Notes under the pieces: model-generated
Told to the model about the DNA's origin: nothing
Seen by the model: only the letters and a program-made list of their open reading frames with translations
Databases searched by the model: none
Shown here: piece after piece, positions 36,381-45,860 of the stretch
Layout: each line of letters starts with the position of its first letter
Numbering within the stretch: position 1 is the stretch's first letter
Position numbers and translations under genes: made by a program
Assembly: GCF_014655595.1 (NCBI RefSeq)
Contig: NZ_BNBL01000001.1
Location: forward strand, 784,310 to 848,309
DNA: 64,000 bases
Reading direction: 5' to 3'
From: Streptomyces griseocarneus
GTDB lineage: Bacteria; Actinomycetota; Actinomycetes; Streptomycetales; Streptomycetaceae

Positions 36381-36580
36381 TGCCACCCCAGAGATCTCGG
36401 CAACTCCGCCATGACGCAAGGGCCTTATTCATGCCCCGAAAGAACACCGGGCAACGCTCCGGAGTCGACCCGGTCAACTCTCGGCACGGCCCTGTCGCAC
36501 GGCCCGACGGGCCCCGATACTCACAGGCGTCGGCGCGCGCAGGCCGCGCCTATTCGCTCACCGAGCCGGGAGGCACCGCG

Positions 36581-37447
36581 ATGCCCCGTACGCGCCGAGC
36601 CGCCGTCATCACCCTGGGAGCAGCGCTCGCCGGGTCCTTCGCCATCCCCGCGCGCGCCGCCGCGCACCCCGCCGGCGCCCCGGCGCCCGCGGCGCGCCCC
36701 CGGCCGCCGCTGCGCCACGCCCACGCGCACAACGACTACGCGCACCCCCACCCGCTCGCCGACGCGCTCGCGCACGGGTTCAACAGCGTCGAGGCCGACA
36801 TCTGGCTCGTCGGCGACCGGCTCCTCGTGGCCCACGACGCCTCCGAGCTCGATCCCACCCGCACTCTTGAGGCCCTCTACCTCGACCCGCTCCTGCGCCG
36901 GGTGCGCTCCCACCACGGCCGCGTGTATGCCGGGTACGACGTGACGCTGCAACTTCTCATCGACATCAAGTCCGAGGGCCGGGCGACCTATCAGGCGCTC
37001 TCCCGGCACCTGCGTCCCTATCGCACGATGCTCAGCGCCTGCTCCGGCGGGCGGGTGCGCCGCGGCGCGGTCGCCGCCGTCGTCTCCGGCGACCGGGGCG
37101 CCCGGATCCCGATGGAGGCCGAGCGGGTGCGGTACGCCTTCTACGACGGCCGCCTCGCCGATCTCGGCGGCGCGCCGGCCTCCTTCGCGCCGCTCGTCAG
37201 CGACAACTGGACGCAATTCTTCACCTGGCGGGGCGCCGGACCCATGCCGGAGCGGGAGCGGGCGACGCTCGGACGGATCGTCACCACCGCGCACGCCGAG
37301 GGCCGCACCGTCCGGTTCTGGGCCACGCCGGACCAGCCCGGCCCGGAGCGCGAGGCGCTCTGGCGGGAGCTGCTGGCCGCGGGAGTCGACTACCTCAACA
37401 CGGACGACCTGGCGGGTCTGGAGGCCTTCCTCCGGACGGCCCGCTAA
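36581..37447 (+). CDS. Secreted PI-PLC/GDPD-type phosphodiesterase
   Basis: This 288-residue protein starts at ATG 36581 after GGGAGG. It has an export signal (residues 1-27, RRAAVITLGAALAGSFA, possibly Tat because of the RR). The TIM-barrel phosphodiesterase motifs are HAHNDYAHPHPL near residue 47 and VEADIWLVGDRLLVAHD near residue 69, which supply the general acid/base His residues and metal ligands. A later VRFWATPDQP and a C-terminal GVDYLNTDDL match the GDPD/PI-PLC superfamily. The substrate is probably a glycerophosphodiester or teichoic-acid-like polymer, which is inferred. The divergent NAGPA gene also acts on phosphodiesters, so a shared substrate is possible. Confidence 0.88.
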   Translation: MPRTRRAAVITLGAALAGSFAIPARAAAHPAGAPAPAARPRPPLRHAHAHNDYAHPHPLADALAHGFNSVEADIWLVGDRLLVAHDASELDPTRTLEALYLDPLLRRVRSHHGRVYAGYDVTLQLLIDIKSEGRATYQALSRHLRPYRTMLSACSGGRVRRGAVAAVVSGDRGARIPMEAERVRYAFYDGRLADLGGAPASFAPLVSDNWTQFFTWRGAGPMPERERATLGRIVTTAHAEGRTVRFWATPDQPGPEREALWRELLAAGVDYLNTDDLAGLEAFLRTAR

Positions 37448-37627
37448 CAGGGTGATGGCTCTCATCATCAGTCAAACCGTACGGTTCCGGCGCCTTTCCG
37501 ACGGGAGCGCCACGCGGGCCGCCAGGTGAAGAATCGCGTCCGGTGGAATGTCGTGGTCCGGCGCGGAACGTGTAGCGGAACCGTCACCGCGCGGTCGCGG
37601 TCCCCGGCACACGGGGACGCTGGCCCC

Positions 37628-38017
37628 ATGGCCACTCCACCCGGATCGCCATCCGGCCCCCCGTACGGCCCGCCCGCGGGCCCGCCGGCCCCGCCGCCCG
37701 GCGGCTTCGGCCCCGGCGGGCCGCCCTGGTCGCCCGATCCGCCTCCTGCCGGTGGCAGGAGGCGGATCGCGCTGGCCGTCATCGCGCTGCTGGTGGTGTC
37801 GGGCCTCGCCCTCGGAGCGGTGCTCGTCATGGGGCACCGGGGCGACGGCACGCCGGGCCAGGACGCGTCGGCCAGTGGGCGCGGCAAGGCGTCGCCGTCC
37901 TTCTCCCTGCCCTCCGGCCTGCCCTCGTCGCTGCCCAGCGGCCTGCCGTCGTGGTTCCCCTCGGGGCTGCCCACGAGCCTTCCCTCCGCCTTCCCCACCG
38001 GCATCTTCGGGCCGTAG
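37628..38017 (+). CDS. Proline-rich single-pass membrane protein
   Basis: This 129-residue protein starts at ATG 37628. The cytoplasmic N-terminus is rich in Pro and Gly (PYGPPAGPPAPPPGG). One membrane helix lies at about residues 47-68 (RRRIALAVIALLVVSGLALG). An outside tail has repeats of the kind PSGLPSSLPSGLPS. No enzymatic domain is seen. The stretch coding for the residues before the helix contains a perfect 16-base inverted repeat. Streptomyces has many such small Pro-rich membrane proteins of unknown function. Confidence 0.7.
   Translation: MATPPGSPSGPPYGPPAGPPAPPPGGFGPGGPPWSPDPPPAGGRRRIALAVIALLVVSGLALGAVLVMGHRGDGTPGQDASASGRGKASPSFSLPSGLPSSLPSGLPSWFPSGLPTSLPSAFPTGIFGP
37735..37769. 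repeat. Perfect 16-base inverted repeat inside a coding region
   Basis: The 16 bases ending at 37750 (starting CGATCCGCC) and those starting at 37754 are perfect reverse complements separated by GGT. The hairpin would form in the mRNA just before the codons for the membrane helix of the Pro-rich protein. It is stronger than needed for any coding reason. Confidence 0.85.
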
Positions 38018-38038
38018 GCGGCGCTGCGGACCGCCGGT

Positions 38039-39283
38039 TCAGTCGTCCGCGAGCACGCCGGCGAGAGCCGCCGCCGGATCGTCGTCACCCGGACCGGCGG
38101 GCAGCCAGTGACCGCCTTCCTTGCGGTACGGCCACCAGCGCCCCTCGCGCCCGTAGCGCAGCTGGGCGCCCGTACCGAGGGCCGTCCAGCGGTTGCCGGC
38201 CGCCCGCAGCCGAGGGGCGCCGTCCTCGTCCTGCCACGCGGCGGCCAGGCGGTCGCGGGCCCGTGCCAGTTCCCCGGGCCCCGGCGTCCATTCCTCCTCC
38301 AGTACGGCCAGCCCCGCCGGCCCGCCGTACTCCCAGGCCCGTACCGCCCGGGCCAGCTCCGCCCGGCCGTAGCCGCAGCCTGCCGCGAGGCGGGCCGTGA
38401 CGCGCTCGGGCGGCCCCGAAGCGGCCATGCGCACGGCGTCCTGGCGGAGCGTCGGCTCCGGAGGCGGTGACGTGTGCTCGTGGCCGGGTGCCAGGGCCTC
38501 GGCCAACAGCTGATGGGCGCGCGCGGCCGCGTCGGCGATCAGGAACTCCAGCGCGCCGGCGTCCAGCCCGGGCGCGGGGGAGTCGCCGCCGGTGAGTGCG
38601 GGCGGGCGACCCGGCGCGTCCACCGCGACCACGGGCTCCGGCAGCGGCGCTACGAGCCGGCGCGCCGCGAACGCCTCGCGCGCCGGTATGCCGGCGGGCG
38701 GCTCGGGAGCGTGCGCGGTGGCGTGGACGGCGCTGCGCGCCTGCAGCTCGTCGAGCACCTCGCGCTCGCCCCGGCCCCGCACCAGCAGCAGGACGAACGG
38801 GTCCTGGTCGAGCAGGCGCGCCACCTGGTGGCACAGCGCCGCGGTGTGCGAGCAGTGGTCCCAGGCTCCGCAGGCGCACTCCGGCTCCAGGTCGCCGATG
38901 CCCGGCAGCAGTTCGACGCCGGTCGCGGCCGCGTCCTCGACCAGATGCGGAGGCATGTCGCGGTCCAGGAGCGCGGCGATGTGCCCCGCCCGGTCGGCCA
39001 CGAGATCGAGGAAGCGGTCCCAGTCGGCCTCGGACAGCTGCTGGACCAGCACGTCGGAGCGGTGGGCCGTGCCGTCCGGGTCGCGCACGAGCGCGGTGAT
39101 CCGGCCGGGGCGTACGGACACCGCGCCGACCGCCCCCGCACGCGCGTGCCGGCGGCCGGCCTTCACCTGCTGTCCGTCCAGCGCGCTGTCCTCCAGCGCC
39201 CGGAGCCAGGCCCGGCCCCACCAGCTGTCGGCGAAGGCCCGGCCCGGCACGGGCGGAAGCGCCTCAAAGGTGCGTTCGGTCAT
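38039..39283 (-). CDS. SWIM zinc-finger protein, partner of SNF2 helicase
   Basis: This 414-residue protein starts at ATG 39283, overlapping the helicase stop (ATGA). The SWIM motif ECACGAWDHCSHTAALCH near residue 133 has the CxC...CxH zinc ligands. The N-terminus (SWWGRAWLRALE) is the conserved lead of this actinobacterial family. The C-terminal half is Ala/Glu-rich and helical and ends with a Trp-containing segment. The gene pair with a SNF2-type helicase is widely conserved in actinobacteria. A role in DNA repair or chromatin-like remodelling is suspected but unproven. Confidence 0.9.
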   Translation of the reverse strand: MTERTFEALPPVPGRAFADSWWGRAWLRALEDSALDGQQVKAGRRHARAGAVGAVSVRPGRITALVRDPDGTAHRSDVLVQQLSEADWDRFLDLVADRAGHIAALLDRDMPPHLVEDAAATGVELLPGIGDLEPECACGAWDHCSHTAALCHQVARLLDQDPFVLLLVRGRGEREVLDELQARSAVHATAHAPEPPAGIPAREAFAARRLVAPLPEPVVAVDAPGRPPALTGGDSPAPGLDAGALEFLIADAAARAHQLLAEALAPGHEHTSPPPEPTLRQDAVRMAASGPPERVTARLAAGCGYGRAELARAVRAWEYGGPAGLAVLEEEWTPGPGELARARDRLAAAWQDEDGAPRLRAAGNRWTALGTGAQLRYGREGRWWPYRKEGGHWLPAGPGDDDPAAALAGVLADD

Positions 39284-42228
39284 CGAGTGGTCCCCCTCAG
39301 TTCGACGAGCTCGGCCAGTTGCGCGTCGGTCAGTTCGGTCAGCGCCGCCTCTCCGGCGTCCCCGAGCACCGCGTCGGCCAGTGCCTGTTTGCGGTGGAGC
39401 ATCTCGGCGATGCGGTCCTCGACGGTGCCCTCGGCGATGAGGCGGTGCACCTGGACGGGCTGGGTCTGGCCGATGCGGTAGGCGCGGTCGGTCGCCTGGG
39501 TTTCGACCGCGGGATTCCACCAACGGTCGAAGTGCACGACGTGCGCGGCACGCGTGAGGTTCAGGCCCGTACCGGCGGCCTTCAAGGACAGCAGGAAGAC
39601 CGGGACCTCGCCGTCCTGGAAGCGGCGGACCATCTCCTCGCGGCTGGCCACGGGCGTGCCGCCGTGCAGGAACTGCGCCGGGACGCCGCGCGCGGCCAGG
39701 TGACGCTCCAGGAGGCGCGCCATCTGGACGTACTGCGTGAAGACGAGCACGCTCGCCCCTTCGGCGAGGATGGTGTCCAGCAGCTCGTCCAGCAGCTCGA
39801 CCTTGCCGGAGCGGCCGGCGAACCGCGCGGTGTCGTCCTTCGGGTCGTGTTCCTTCAGGAACTGCGCCGGGTGGTTGCAGATCTGCTTCAGGCCGGTGAG
39901 CAGCTTGACGATCAGCCCGCGGCGTTCGAGGCCGTCCGCCTCGGCAACCTCGGCGAGCAGTTCGCGCACCACGGCCTCGTACAGGACCGCCTGCTCCTTG
40001 GTGAGCGCGACCGCCCGGTCCGTCTCGGTCTTGGGCGGCAGTTCGGGCGCGATGCCGGGGTCGGACTTGCGGCGGCGCAGCAGGAACGGGCGCACGAGCG
40101 CGGCGAGCCGCTCGGCGGCGGCCGGGTCGGCGCCGCCCTCGACGGCACGGGCGTAGCGCCGGCGGAAGCCGCTCAGCGAGCCCAGCAGTCCGGGCGTCGT
40201 CCAGTCGAGGATCGCCCACAGCTCGGAGAGGTTGTTCTCGACCGGTGTGCCGCTGAGCGCGACCCGTGCCTTGGCGCCGATGGTGCGCAGCGCTTTGGCG
40301 GTCGCGGCGTAGGGGTTCTTGACGTGCTGGGCCTCGTCGGCGACGACCAGGCCCCAGGCGGTGCCGGCCAGGGTCTTCGCGTCCAGCCGCATGGTGCCGT
40401 AGGTGGTGAGGACGAACTCGCCGTCGGCCAGCCCTTCCAGGGAGCGCGCGGAACCGTGGAAGCGGCGCACGGGGGTGCCGGGCGCGAAGCGTTCGATCTC
40501 GCGCTGCCAGTTGCCCATGAGGGAGGTGGGGCAGACGACCAGGGTCGGGCCGGCCGCGTCGGGCAGGGTCCGGCGGTGCAGGTGGAGTGAGATGAGGGTG
40601 ATGGTCTTGCCCAGGCCCATGTCGTCGGCCAGGCAGCCGCCGAGGCCGAGCGAGGTCATCCGGTTCAGCCAGTCCAGTCCCCGCAGCTGGTAGTCGCGCA
40701 GGGTGGCGGCGAGCGCGGCCGGCTGGACGACCGGCTCACGGGTGGCCGCGGGGTCGGCGATGCGGTCGCGCAGGGCCGCCAGCCAGCCGGTGGCCTCGAC
40801 CTCGACGGTCTCGTCGCCGGCGGCCCGGGCCCGGGCGTGGCCGGTGAGGGCCGCGCCGAGCGCCTCGACCGGGGTGACGACGCGGTCCCGGCGCTCGCGG
40901 GCACGGCGCACCGCCTCGGGGTCGACGAGCACCCACTGGTCGCGCAGCCGCACGGCGGGGCGGCTCGCCTCGGCGAGCAGGTCGAGTTCCTCCTGGGTCA
41001 GCTCCTGGTCGCCGATGGCGAAGCGCCAGCTGAAGGCGAGCAGGGCGTCGGCGGAAAGCAGGGACGGCGGCCCCGGGCGGTGGCCGGGCGCGGGGTCGTC
41101 CCCGGCGTCCGGCGGGCCGACGACGGCGCGCGCGGTGAGCTTGCGCACGAGTTCCCGGGGCCAGTGCACCTCGACGCCGGCGGCGTCCAGCGCCACGGAG
41201 GCGGCGCCGAGCAGCTCCCCGACCTCCTCGTCGGCGAGGTCGACGGCGTCCGGAACGGCCGCCGAGAGCAGGGGCGACAGCGCGGGCCAGGCGCTCGCAG
41301 CGCGGCGCAGCGCGAGGAGTGCGTGCATGCGCGCGCCGCGACCCAGCGCGCTCCCCGCGGGGGAGGCGCCGGACCACACGTCCGCCGCGTCGGCGACGAG
41401 TGCGGGGTCACTGAGGCTGTGTAGCTGGAGCACCGCCCGGAAACGCGGGTGGGCGGTCCGCTCCCCGGCGTCCTCGCCGTTTTCGCCGGAGGCGTCCAGT
41501 GGGCCGGTCAGGCCGAGGACCTCTACGCGCAGGGACAGTCGTACGCCCGCGTCGTGCCCGGCGGAGACGTCCGCGGCCCACGCCCGGAGCGCGGGCAGCT
41601 TCCGCGGCTCGGGGTCCGCGAAGGCGCGGCCGCCGGCGGCGAGGGCGGCGGCGGGGGAACGGGGCAGGCCGTCGGCGACGGCGTCGAGGAAGGCGCGCAC
41701 GAGCGACTCGGGTTCGGGCAGCAGCGGCGGACCGTCGCCCGGCAGGGGCACGGCGTGCGCGGCCGGCGGCATGGCGGCGGCCAGCTTGCGCACCCGGTGC
41801 TGGTCCTCGGGGGCGAGGGGGCCGACGCGCCAGGCGTCGTGGTCGGTGGCGGTGAGCCCCGGCAGCAGCCTGCCGCGCGCGGCGAGCTGGAGGGCGAGCA
41901 CGGCGGCGGCGCCCCAGAAGGCGGCCGCCTCGTCGGTGCCGGCGGCCCGGGCGCGGGTGAGGACGGGCAGGGCCTGGCGGACGGGGAGCACGGTGGCGCG
42001 TACGACCGTGGTGGTGACGTCCGGGCCTTCGGGGACGACGACGGTCAGCTCTTCGACGGCCGGACCGGCGTCGCCGTCCGCCACGACGGGCGGGTCGCCG
42101 TCGGGCAGCCAGAAAGCGACGCGTCCCGTGCGGGCGGGGTCCCCGGGGAGGAAGACCGCCGTGCAACGGGCGAGGAGGGAGACATCGGAGGGTGTGGCGG
42201 CAGAAAGCGGAGTCACAGAGCTGCGCAT
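39280..42228 (-). CDS. SNF2-family DEAD/DEAH helicase
   Basis: This 982-residue ATP-dependent DNA translocase is of the HepA/SNF2 type. The N-terminal 480 residues are a variable SNF2-associated domain. Then come motif I (DDMGLGKTITL), motif II (VADEAQHVKNP), GTPVENNLSELWAILDW and the second RecA-like domain with HFDRWWNPAVETQATDRAYR, the motif V-VI region of SNF2 proteins. It starts at ATG 42228. It is coupled to the SWIM gene downstream. No exported or membrane parts are present. The divergent desaturase gene lies 279 bases away, and no gene is seen between. Confidence 0.94.
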   Translation of the reverse strand: MRSSVTPLSAATPSDVSLLARCTAVFLPGDPARTGRVAFWLPDGDPPVVADGDAGPAVEELTVVVPEGPDVTTTVVRATVLPVRQALPVLTRARAAGTDEAAAFWGAAAVLALQLAARGRLLPGLTATDHDAWRVGPLAPEDQHRVRKLAAAMPPAAHAVPLPGDGPPLLPEPESLVRAFLDAVADGLPRSPAAALAAGGRAFADPEPRKLPALRAWAADVSAGHDAGVRLSLRVEVLGLTGPLDASGENGEDAGERTAHPRFRAVLQLHSLSDPALVADAADVWSGASPAGSALGRGARMHALLALRRAASAWPALSPLLSAAVPDAVDLADEEVGELLGAASVALDAAGVEVHWPRELVRKLTARAVVGPPDAGDDPAPGHRPGPPSLLSADALLAFSWRFAIGDQELTQEELDLLAEASRPAVRLRDQWVLVDPEAVRRARERRDRVVTPVEALGAALTGHARARAAGDETVEVEATGWLAALRDRIADPAATREPVVQPAALAATLRDYQLRGLDWLNRMTSLGLGGCLADDMGLGKTITLISLHLHRRTLPDAAGPTLVVCPTSLMGNWQREIERFAPGTPVRRFHGSARSLEGLADGEFVLTTYGTMRLDAKTLAGTAWGLVVADEAQHVKNPYAATAKALRTIGAKARVALSGTPVENNLSELWAILDWTTPGLLGSLSGFRRRYARAVEGGADPAAAERLAALVRPFLLRRRKSDPGIAPELPPKTETDRAVALTKEQAVLYEAVVRELLAEVAEADGLERRGLIVKLLTGLKQICNHPAQFLKEHDPKDDTARFAGRSGKVELLDELLDTILAEGASVLVFTQYVQMARLLERHLAARGVPAQFLHGGTPVASREEMVRRFQDGEVPVFLLSLKAAGTGLNLTRAAHVVHFDRWWNPAVETQATDRAYRIGQTQPVQVHRLIAEGTVEDRIAEMLHRKQALADAVLGDAGEAALTELTDAQLAELVELRGTTR

Positions 42229-42507
42229 TCCTCAAATTTGACTAGCCGGAGTCGGAGTCGCCGAGGGTACAGGTCCGGCGCTCCGGACGAAGCGATTCTG
42301 CGTGTGACGTGCGCCATATTGCCGGAGGTGTGCTCGTCCTCCGTCGCACCGGCTCCCACCGCACCAGGGGGCTGGCCCCCCACCGGTCCGGGTGATGGCC
42401 CCCGAGCGGTCCGGGTGGTGACGCCATGGTCCGTCAAGGGGCCCGGTCCGTAGGTTCCTTGAGGTCGGACCGACCGCCGAAACCGCTGACGAGCCACCGG
42501 AGATCTC

Positions 42508-43557
42508 ATGCCCCAGGCCACTGCCGTCCGCGCGGAACCCCGCGCGGGCAGCGACTTCGCCCCCCTCCTGCGACAGGTCCGGGCGGCGGGCCTCCTCGAG
42601 CGCGACCGGCGCCGCTACGCCCTGACCGTCGCGGCCGACCTGCTCCTCCTCGCCGCCACGGCCGCTGCCGTCGTGGCCCTCGGCGACACCTGGTGGACAC
42701 TCCTGCTGGCCGTGCCCGCGGCGGTCTTCTCCGCCCGCGTCGCCTTCGTCGGCCACGACAGCGGGCACGCGCAGATAGCCGCCACCCGCCGCGCCAACCG
42801 CCTGCTGGGGCTCGTGCACGGCAACCTGCTGCTCGGCATGAGCCACGCCTGGTGGAACGACAAGCACGTCCGCCACCACGCCAACCCCAACCACGTCGAC
42901 AAGGATCCCGACGTGGGGGTGGGCGTGCTGGTGTGGACCGAGCGGCAGGCCGCCCGCCGCGAGGGCTTCGGACGGTGGCTCACCCGCCATCAGGCGCGAC
43001 TGTTCTTTCCCCTCCTGCTGCTCGAAGGCATCAATCTGAAGGTTTCGGGCGTGCTCGACCTCAAACGGCAGGAGGCACGCGAACGCCGGGTCGAGGCGCT
43101 GTTCCTGGTCCTCCACGCCGCCGGGTACGTGACCCTGCTGCTGTCCGCCATGCCGCCCGGCAAGGCGCTCGCCTTCGCCCTGCTCCACCACGCCCTCTTC
43201 GGTCTCCACCTGGGCATGGTCTTCGCCCCCAACCACAAGGGCATGGAGATGCCCGAACCCGGTGAACGCTGGGGACACCTGCGCCGGCAGGTGCTCACCT
43301 CCCGCAACGTACGCGGCGGACCGGTCACCGACTGGTTCATGGGCGGGCTGAACTACCAGATCGAGCACCACCTCTTCCCGGGCATGCCCCGCCACCGCCT
43401 GCGGCTCGCCCGGCCCTTGGTGCGCGCCCATTGCCGTGAGGTGGGCCTGCCGTACGCGGAGACCGGACTCCTCGACTCCTACGCACAGGCGCTGCGCCAC
43501 ATGCACGGCGTCGGCGCCCCGCTGCGCGACGGGGAGCCCGTCAGGGGCGGCCGGTGA
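42508..43557 (+). CDS. Membrane fatty acid desaturase
   Basis: This 349-residue diiron desaturase starts at ATG 42508 after GGAG. All three His boxes are present: HDSGH at 83-87, HVRHH at 120-124 and QIEHH at 284-288. The last (QxxHH form) is typical of front-end and delta-6-like acyl-lipid desaturases. Four hydrophobic segments flank them. It should insert a double bond in membrane fatty acids using an electron donor encoded elsewhere. The 3' end overlaps the convergent propeller gene by 17 bases. Confidence 0.93.
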   Translation: MPQATAVRAEPRAGSDFAPLLRQVRAAGLLERDRRRYALTVAADLLLLAATAAAVVALGDTWWTLLLAVPAAVFSARVAFVGHDSGHAQIAATRRANRLLGLVHGNLLLGMSHAWWNDKHVRHHANPNHVDKDPDVGVGVLVWTERQAARREGFGRWLTRHQARLFFPLLLLEGINLKVSGVLDLKRQEARERRVEALFLVLHAAGYVTLLLSAMPPGKALAFALLHHALFGLHLGMVFAPNHKGMEMPEPGERWGHLRRQVLTSRNVRGGPVTDWFMGGLNYQIEHHLFPGMPRHRLRLARPLVRAHCREVGLPYAETGLLDSYAQALRHMHGVGAPLRDGEPVRGGR

Positions 43558-44578
43558 AGGCGGGGGCCAGAGCCGCCGTCATGGTCACCCGGGGGGTGCC
43601 GGAGCCGTCGGCGGGAACGGTCCACAGATCGGAGCCGTAGTCGCCGGGAAGCGAGTACACCAGGGTGTCCGCGTCCCGCCAGACGGCCTGGTCGTCGATG
43701 TTGCGCCGCTCGGCGGTGGGGCTCTCGCGCAGAGTCCTCAGGTCCAGTACGTACAGCCGCCAGGGCGCGTCGGAGGAGGCGCCCTGGACGCGCTTCTTGT
43801 AGGCGATGCGCGTTCCGTCGGGGGACAGGGACGGGCATTCGACGTTCTCGTGCAGCGCGCGCAGGGTCCTGCTCTCGCGGTCCCCGCGCACCAGATAGGT
43901 TTTGCCGCCCGTCGCGACGGTGGCGTAGAAGCGGGTGTCGTCGGCGAAGGTGACGCCCCAGACGTTGATGTCGGCGGCCCTGTGCGGACGGCCGTCCAGG
44001 AAGAACCGGTAGGCCTCCAGATCGCGGTCCAGCTCTCCGGTGCGCACGTCCAGGACCGAGGTGCGGGTGGAGAAGGCGGTCCCCGCGTAGGAGTCGCCGC
44101 TGACGAACACCGTCCAGGCGACGGTGTGTCCGCCAGGGGAGACACGGGCGCGGGTGGGTATGCCCGCGAGGTCGTAGCGGCGCAGCTCGCGCAGGCGGGC
44201 GTCGAGCACGACGGCCCGGTAGGCGTCGCGGAGTCCGCCGCGCACCGCCTGGAGGCAGACGCCGGTTCCTCCGGCGGCGTGGAAGCGCAGGCAGCGGACG
44301 CCGGAGGCGGTGCGCGGGCCGGACGGGTCGTCGGCGGCCACCGAGGCGATCTCGTCGCGGTGCGGTCCCCAGGCCATGTTGCGGAAGACACCGCGGCCCG
44401 GGGCGTCCAGCGTGACCTTGCCGGACCGCACGGCCGGGCCGCCGGAGCGGGCACGGTCCTTCTCGCCGGCCCGGTCCGCGGCGTGCAAGGTGGCACCGAC
44501 GGCCACGGCGGTCAGCAGGAGGACGGCGGTGAGCAGGACGACCAGCCGGTTCCGGCGGTCGAGTGGGGCGCGGTTCAA
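43541..44578 (-). CDS. Membrane-anchored TolB-like beta-propeller protein
   Basis: This 345-residue protein starts at TTG 44578, which overlaps the stop of the MFS gene (TTGA). A membrane anchor covers residues about 10-32 (RLVVLLTAVLLLTAVAVGA). The outside part consists of repeats of WD40/TolB type, for example PSLSPDGTRIAYKK, GDYGSDLWTVPADG and VSPGGHTVAWT. No catalytic motif is visible. Coupling to the MFS gene and a phosphoesterase gene suggests an operon of three, function unknown. The TTG start is inferred from coupling; no strong ribosome site was seen. Confidence 0.75.
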   Translation of the reverse strand: MNRAPLDRRNRLVVLLTAVLLLTAVAVGATLHAADRAGEKDRARSGGPAVRSGKVTLDAPGRGVFRNMAWGPHRDEIASVAADDPSGPRTASGVRCLRFHAAGGTGVCLQAVRGGLRDAYRAVVLDARLRELRRYDLAGIPTRARVSPGGHTVAWTVFVSGDSYAGTAFSTRTSVLDVRTGELDRDLEAYRFFLDGRPHRAADINVWGVTFADDTRFYATVATGGKTYLVRGDRESRTLRALHENVECPSLSPDGTRIAYKKRVQGASSDAPWRLYVLDLRTLRESPTAERRNIDDQAVWRDADTLVYSLPGDYGSDLWTVPADGSGTPRVTMTAALAPAFTGRP

Positions 44579-45858
44579 CGGGCGTGCTCCGGGGTGACGT
44601 CGGTGGGGGACGGGCGCAGCAGCAGCGTGCTGAGCGCGGCGGAGACCAGCAGTCCGGCCGCCGCGGCGCCCAGGGCCGTACGGTCGCCCCACGCGGTCCA
44701 GGCGGCGCCGAACGCGATCGAGCAGACGAAGCGGGCGGCCGCCTGGCCGGTCTGCACCACGGCCAGCCCGCTGCCGCGGATCGCGCGCGGCACGGCGTCG
44801 GCGGTCGCCGCGGCGAGGACGCCGTCGGTGGCGGCGTAGAAGGCGCCGTGCAGGGCGAGGACGGCGGCGGCCAGGGCCGGTGAGCCGCCGAGGGGCGCGA
44901 GGAGCAGTACGTACGCCCCGAGCAGCGCGAGGTGGCCGCACAGGAAGAGCCGGCGGCGGCCGAAGCGGTCGGCGAGGGTGCCCAGCCCGACCGCCAGCAG
45001 CAGGAACGTCCCCGCGGTGCCCAGGGGCAGCAGCGGGAACCACGCCTCGGGCAGGTCCAGGCGGCGCTGCAGGGTGAGGTAGAGGAACGAGTCGCTCACG
45101 GTGGTCAGGCCGAGCAGCATCGCGCAGCCGGTCAGGCGGCGGACGCCGGGCCGCCGCAGCACCTCGCGCAACGGAATCCGCGCTCCGGTGCGCCGGGGGC
45201 GCGCGGGGTGTACGGGGTTTGACTGCCTGCCGGGCACGAACAGCAGCAGGACCAGGACACCGAGCGCCGCCACGCAGCCGCTCACGGTGAAGACCGCGTC
45301 ATAGCCGTCCGCGGCGGCCCGCAGGATGAGGAAGGCGAACAGCGGGCCGAGCAGTGCCCCGGCGGTGTCCATCGCGCGGTGCACCCCGAAGGCCCTTCCG
45401 CGGCCGCCCGGTTCGCAGGCCAGCGAGATCATCGCGTCGCGCGGTGCCGTGCGCAGCCCCTTGCCGGTGCGGTCGGCGGCGAGGACGGCGCCGATCAGCG
45501 GCAGGGTGTGCGCGACGAGCAGCAGGGGCTTGCACAGCGCGGAGATGCCGTAGCCGACGGCGGCCACGGCCTTGTGGCCGCCGCTCCCGCAGTCGGAGAG
45601 TCGGCCGCCGAGGAGCCGCACGAGCGCGCTGACCCCGTTGTAGACGCCGTCCAGGAGGCCGAATCCCAGGGGCGACAGACCCAGGCCGGCGACGAGGTAG
45701 AGCGGCAGGACGGCGGTGACCATCTCGGAGGAGACGTCGGTGATCAGGCTGACGGTGCCCAGGGTGAGCACCGTGGCGGGTACGGCGGCGGCCCGCCGGC
45801 CGGGAGCGGTGTCGCGGCCGGCGGTGTCCGCGGTGGTACGGCTGTCCGCGAGGTACAC
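44575..45858 (-). CDS. MFS transporter
   Basis: This 427-residue protein has about twelve hydrophobic segments. It shows the MFS loop motif GGRLSDCGSGGHK between helices 2 and 3 and a second copy-like LADRFGRRRLF in the C-terminal half. It starts at GTG 45858, two bases after the stop of the phosphoesterase gene. It lies between that gene and the propeller gene in one operon. MFS proteins of this look are drug or metabolite exporters. The substrate is not readable. Confidence 0.88.
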   Translation of the reverse strand: MYLADSRTTADTAGRDTAPGRRAAAVPATVLTLGTVSLITDVSSEMVTAVLPLYLVAGLGLSPLGFGLLDGVYNGVSALVRLLGGRLSDCGSGGHKAVAAVGYGISALCKPLLLVAHTLPLIGAVLAADRTGKGLRTAPRDAMISLACEPGGRGRAFGVHRAMDTAGALLGPLFAFLILRAAADGYDAVFTVSGCVAALGVLVLLLFVPGRQSNPVHPARPRRTGARIPLREVLRRPGVRRLTGCAMLLGLTTVSDSFLYLTLQRRLDLPEAWFPLLPLGTAGTFLLLAVGLGTLADRFGRRRLFLCGHLALLGAYVLLLAPLGGSPALAAAVLALHGAFYAATDGVLAAATADAVPRAIRGSGLAVVQTGQAAARFVCSIAFGAAWTAWGDRTALGAAAAGLLVSAALSTLLLRPSPTDVTPEHAR

Positions 45859-45860
45859 GG

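Noticed and set aside
37628..38017. Pro-rich protein as encapsulin cargo
   Set aside because: It has a disordered Pro/Gly-rich N-terminus like 2B cargo but also a membrane helix and no enzyme domain.
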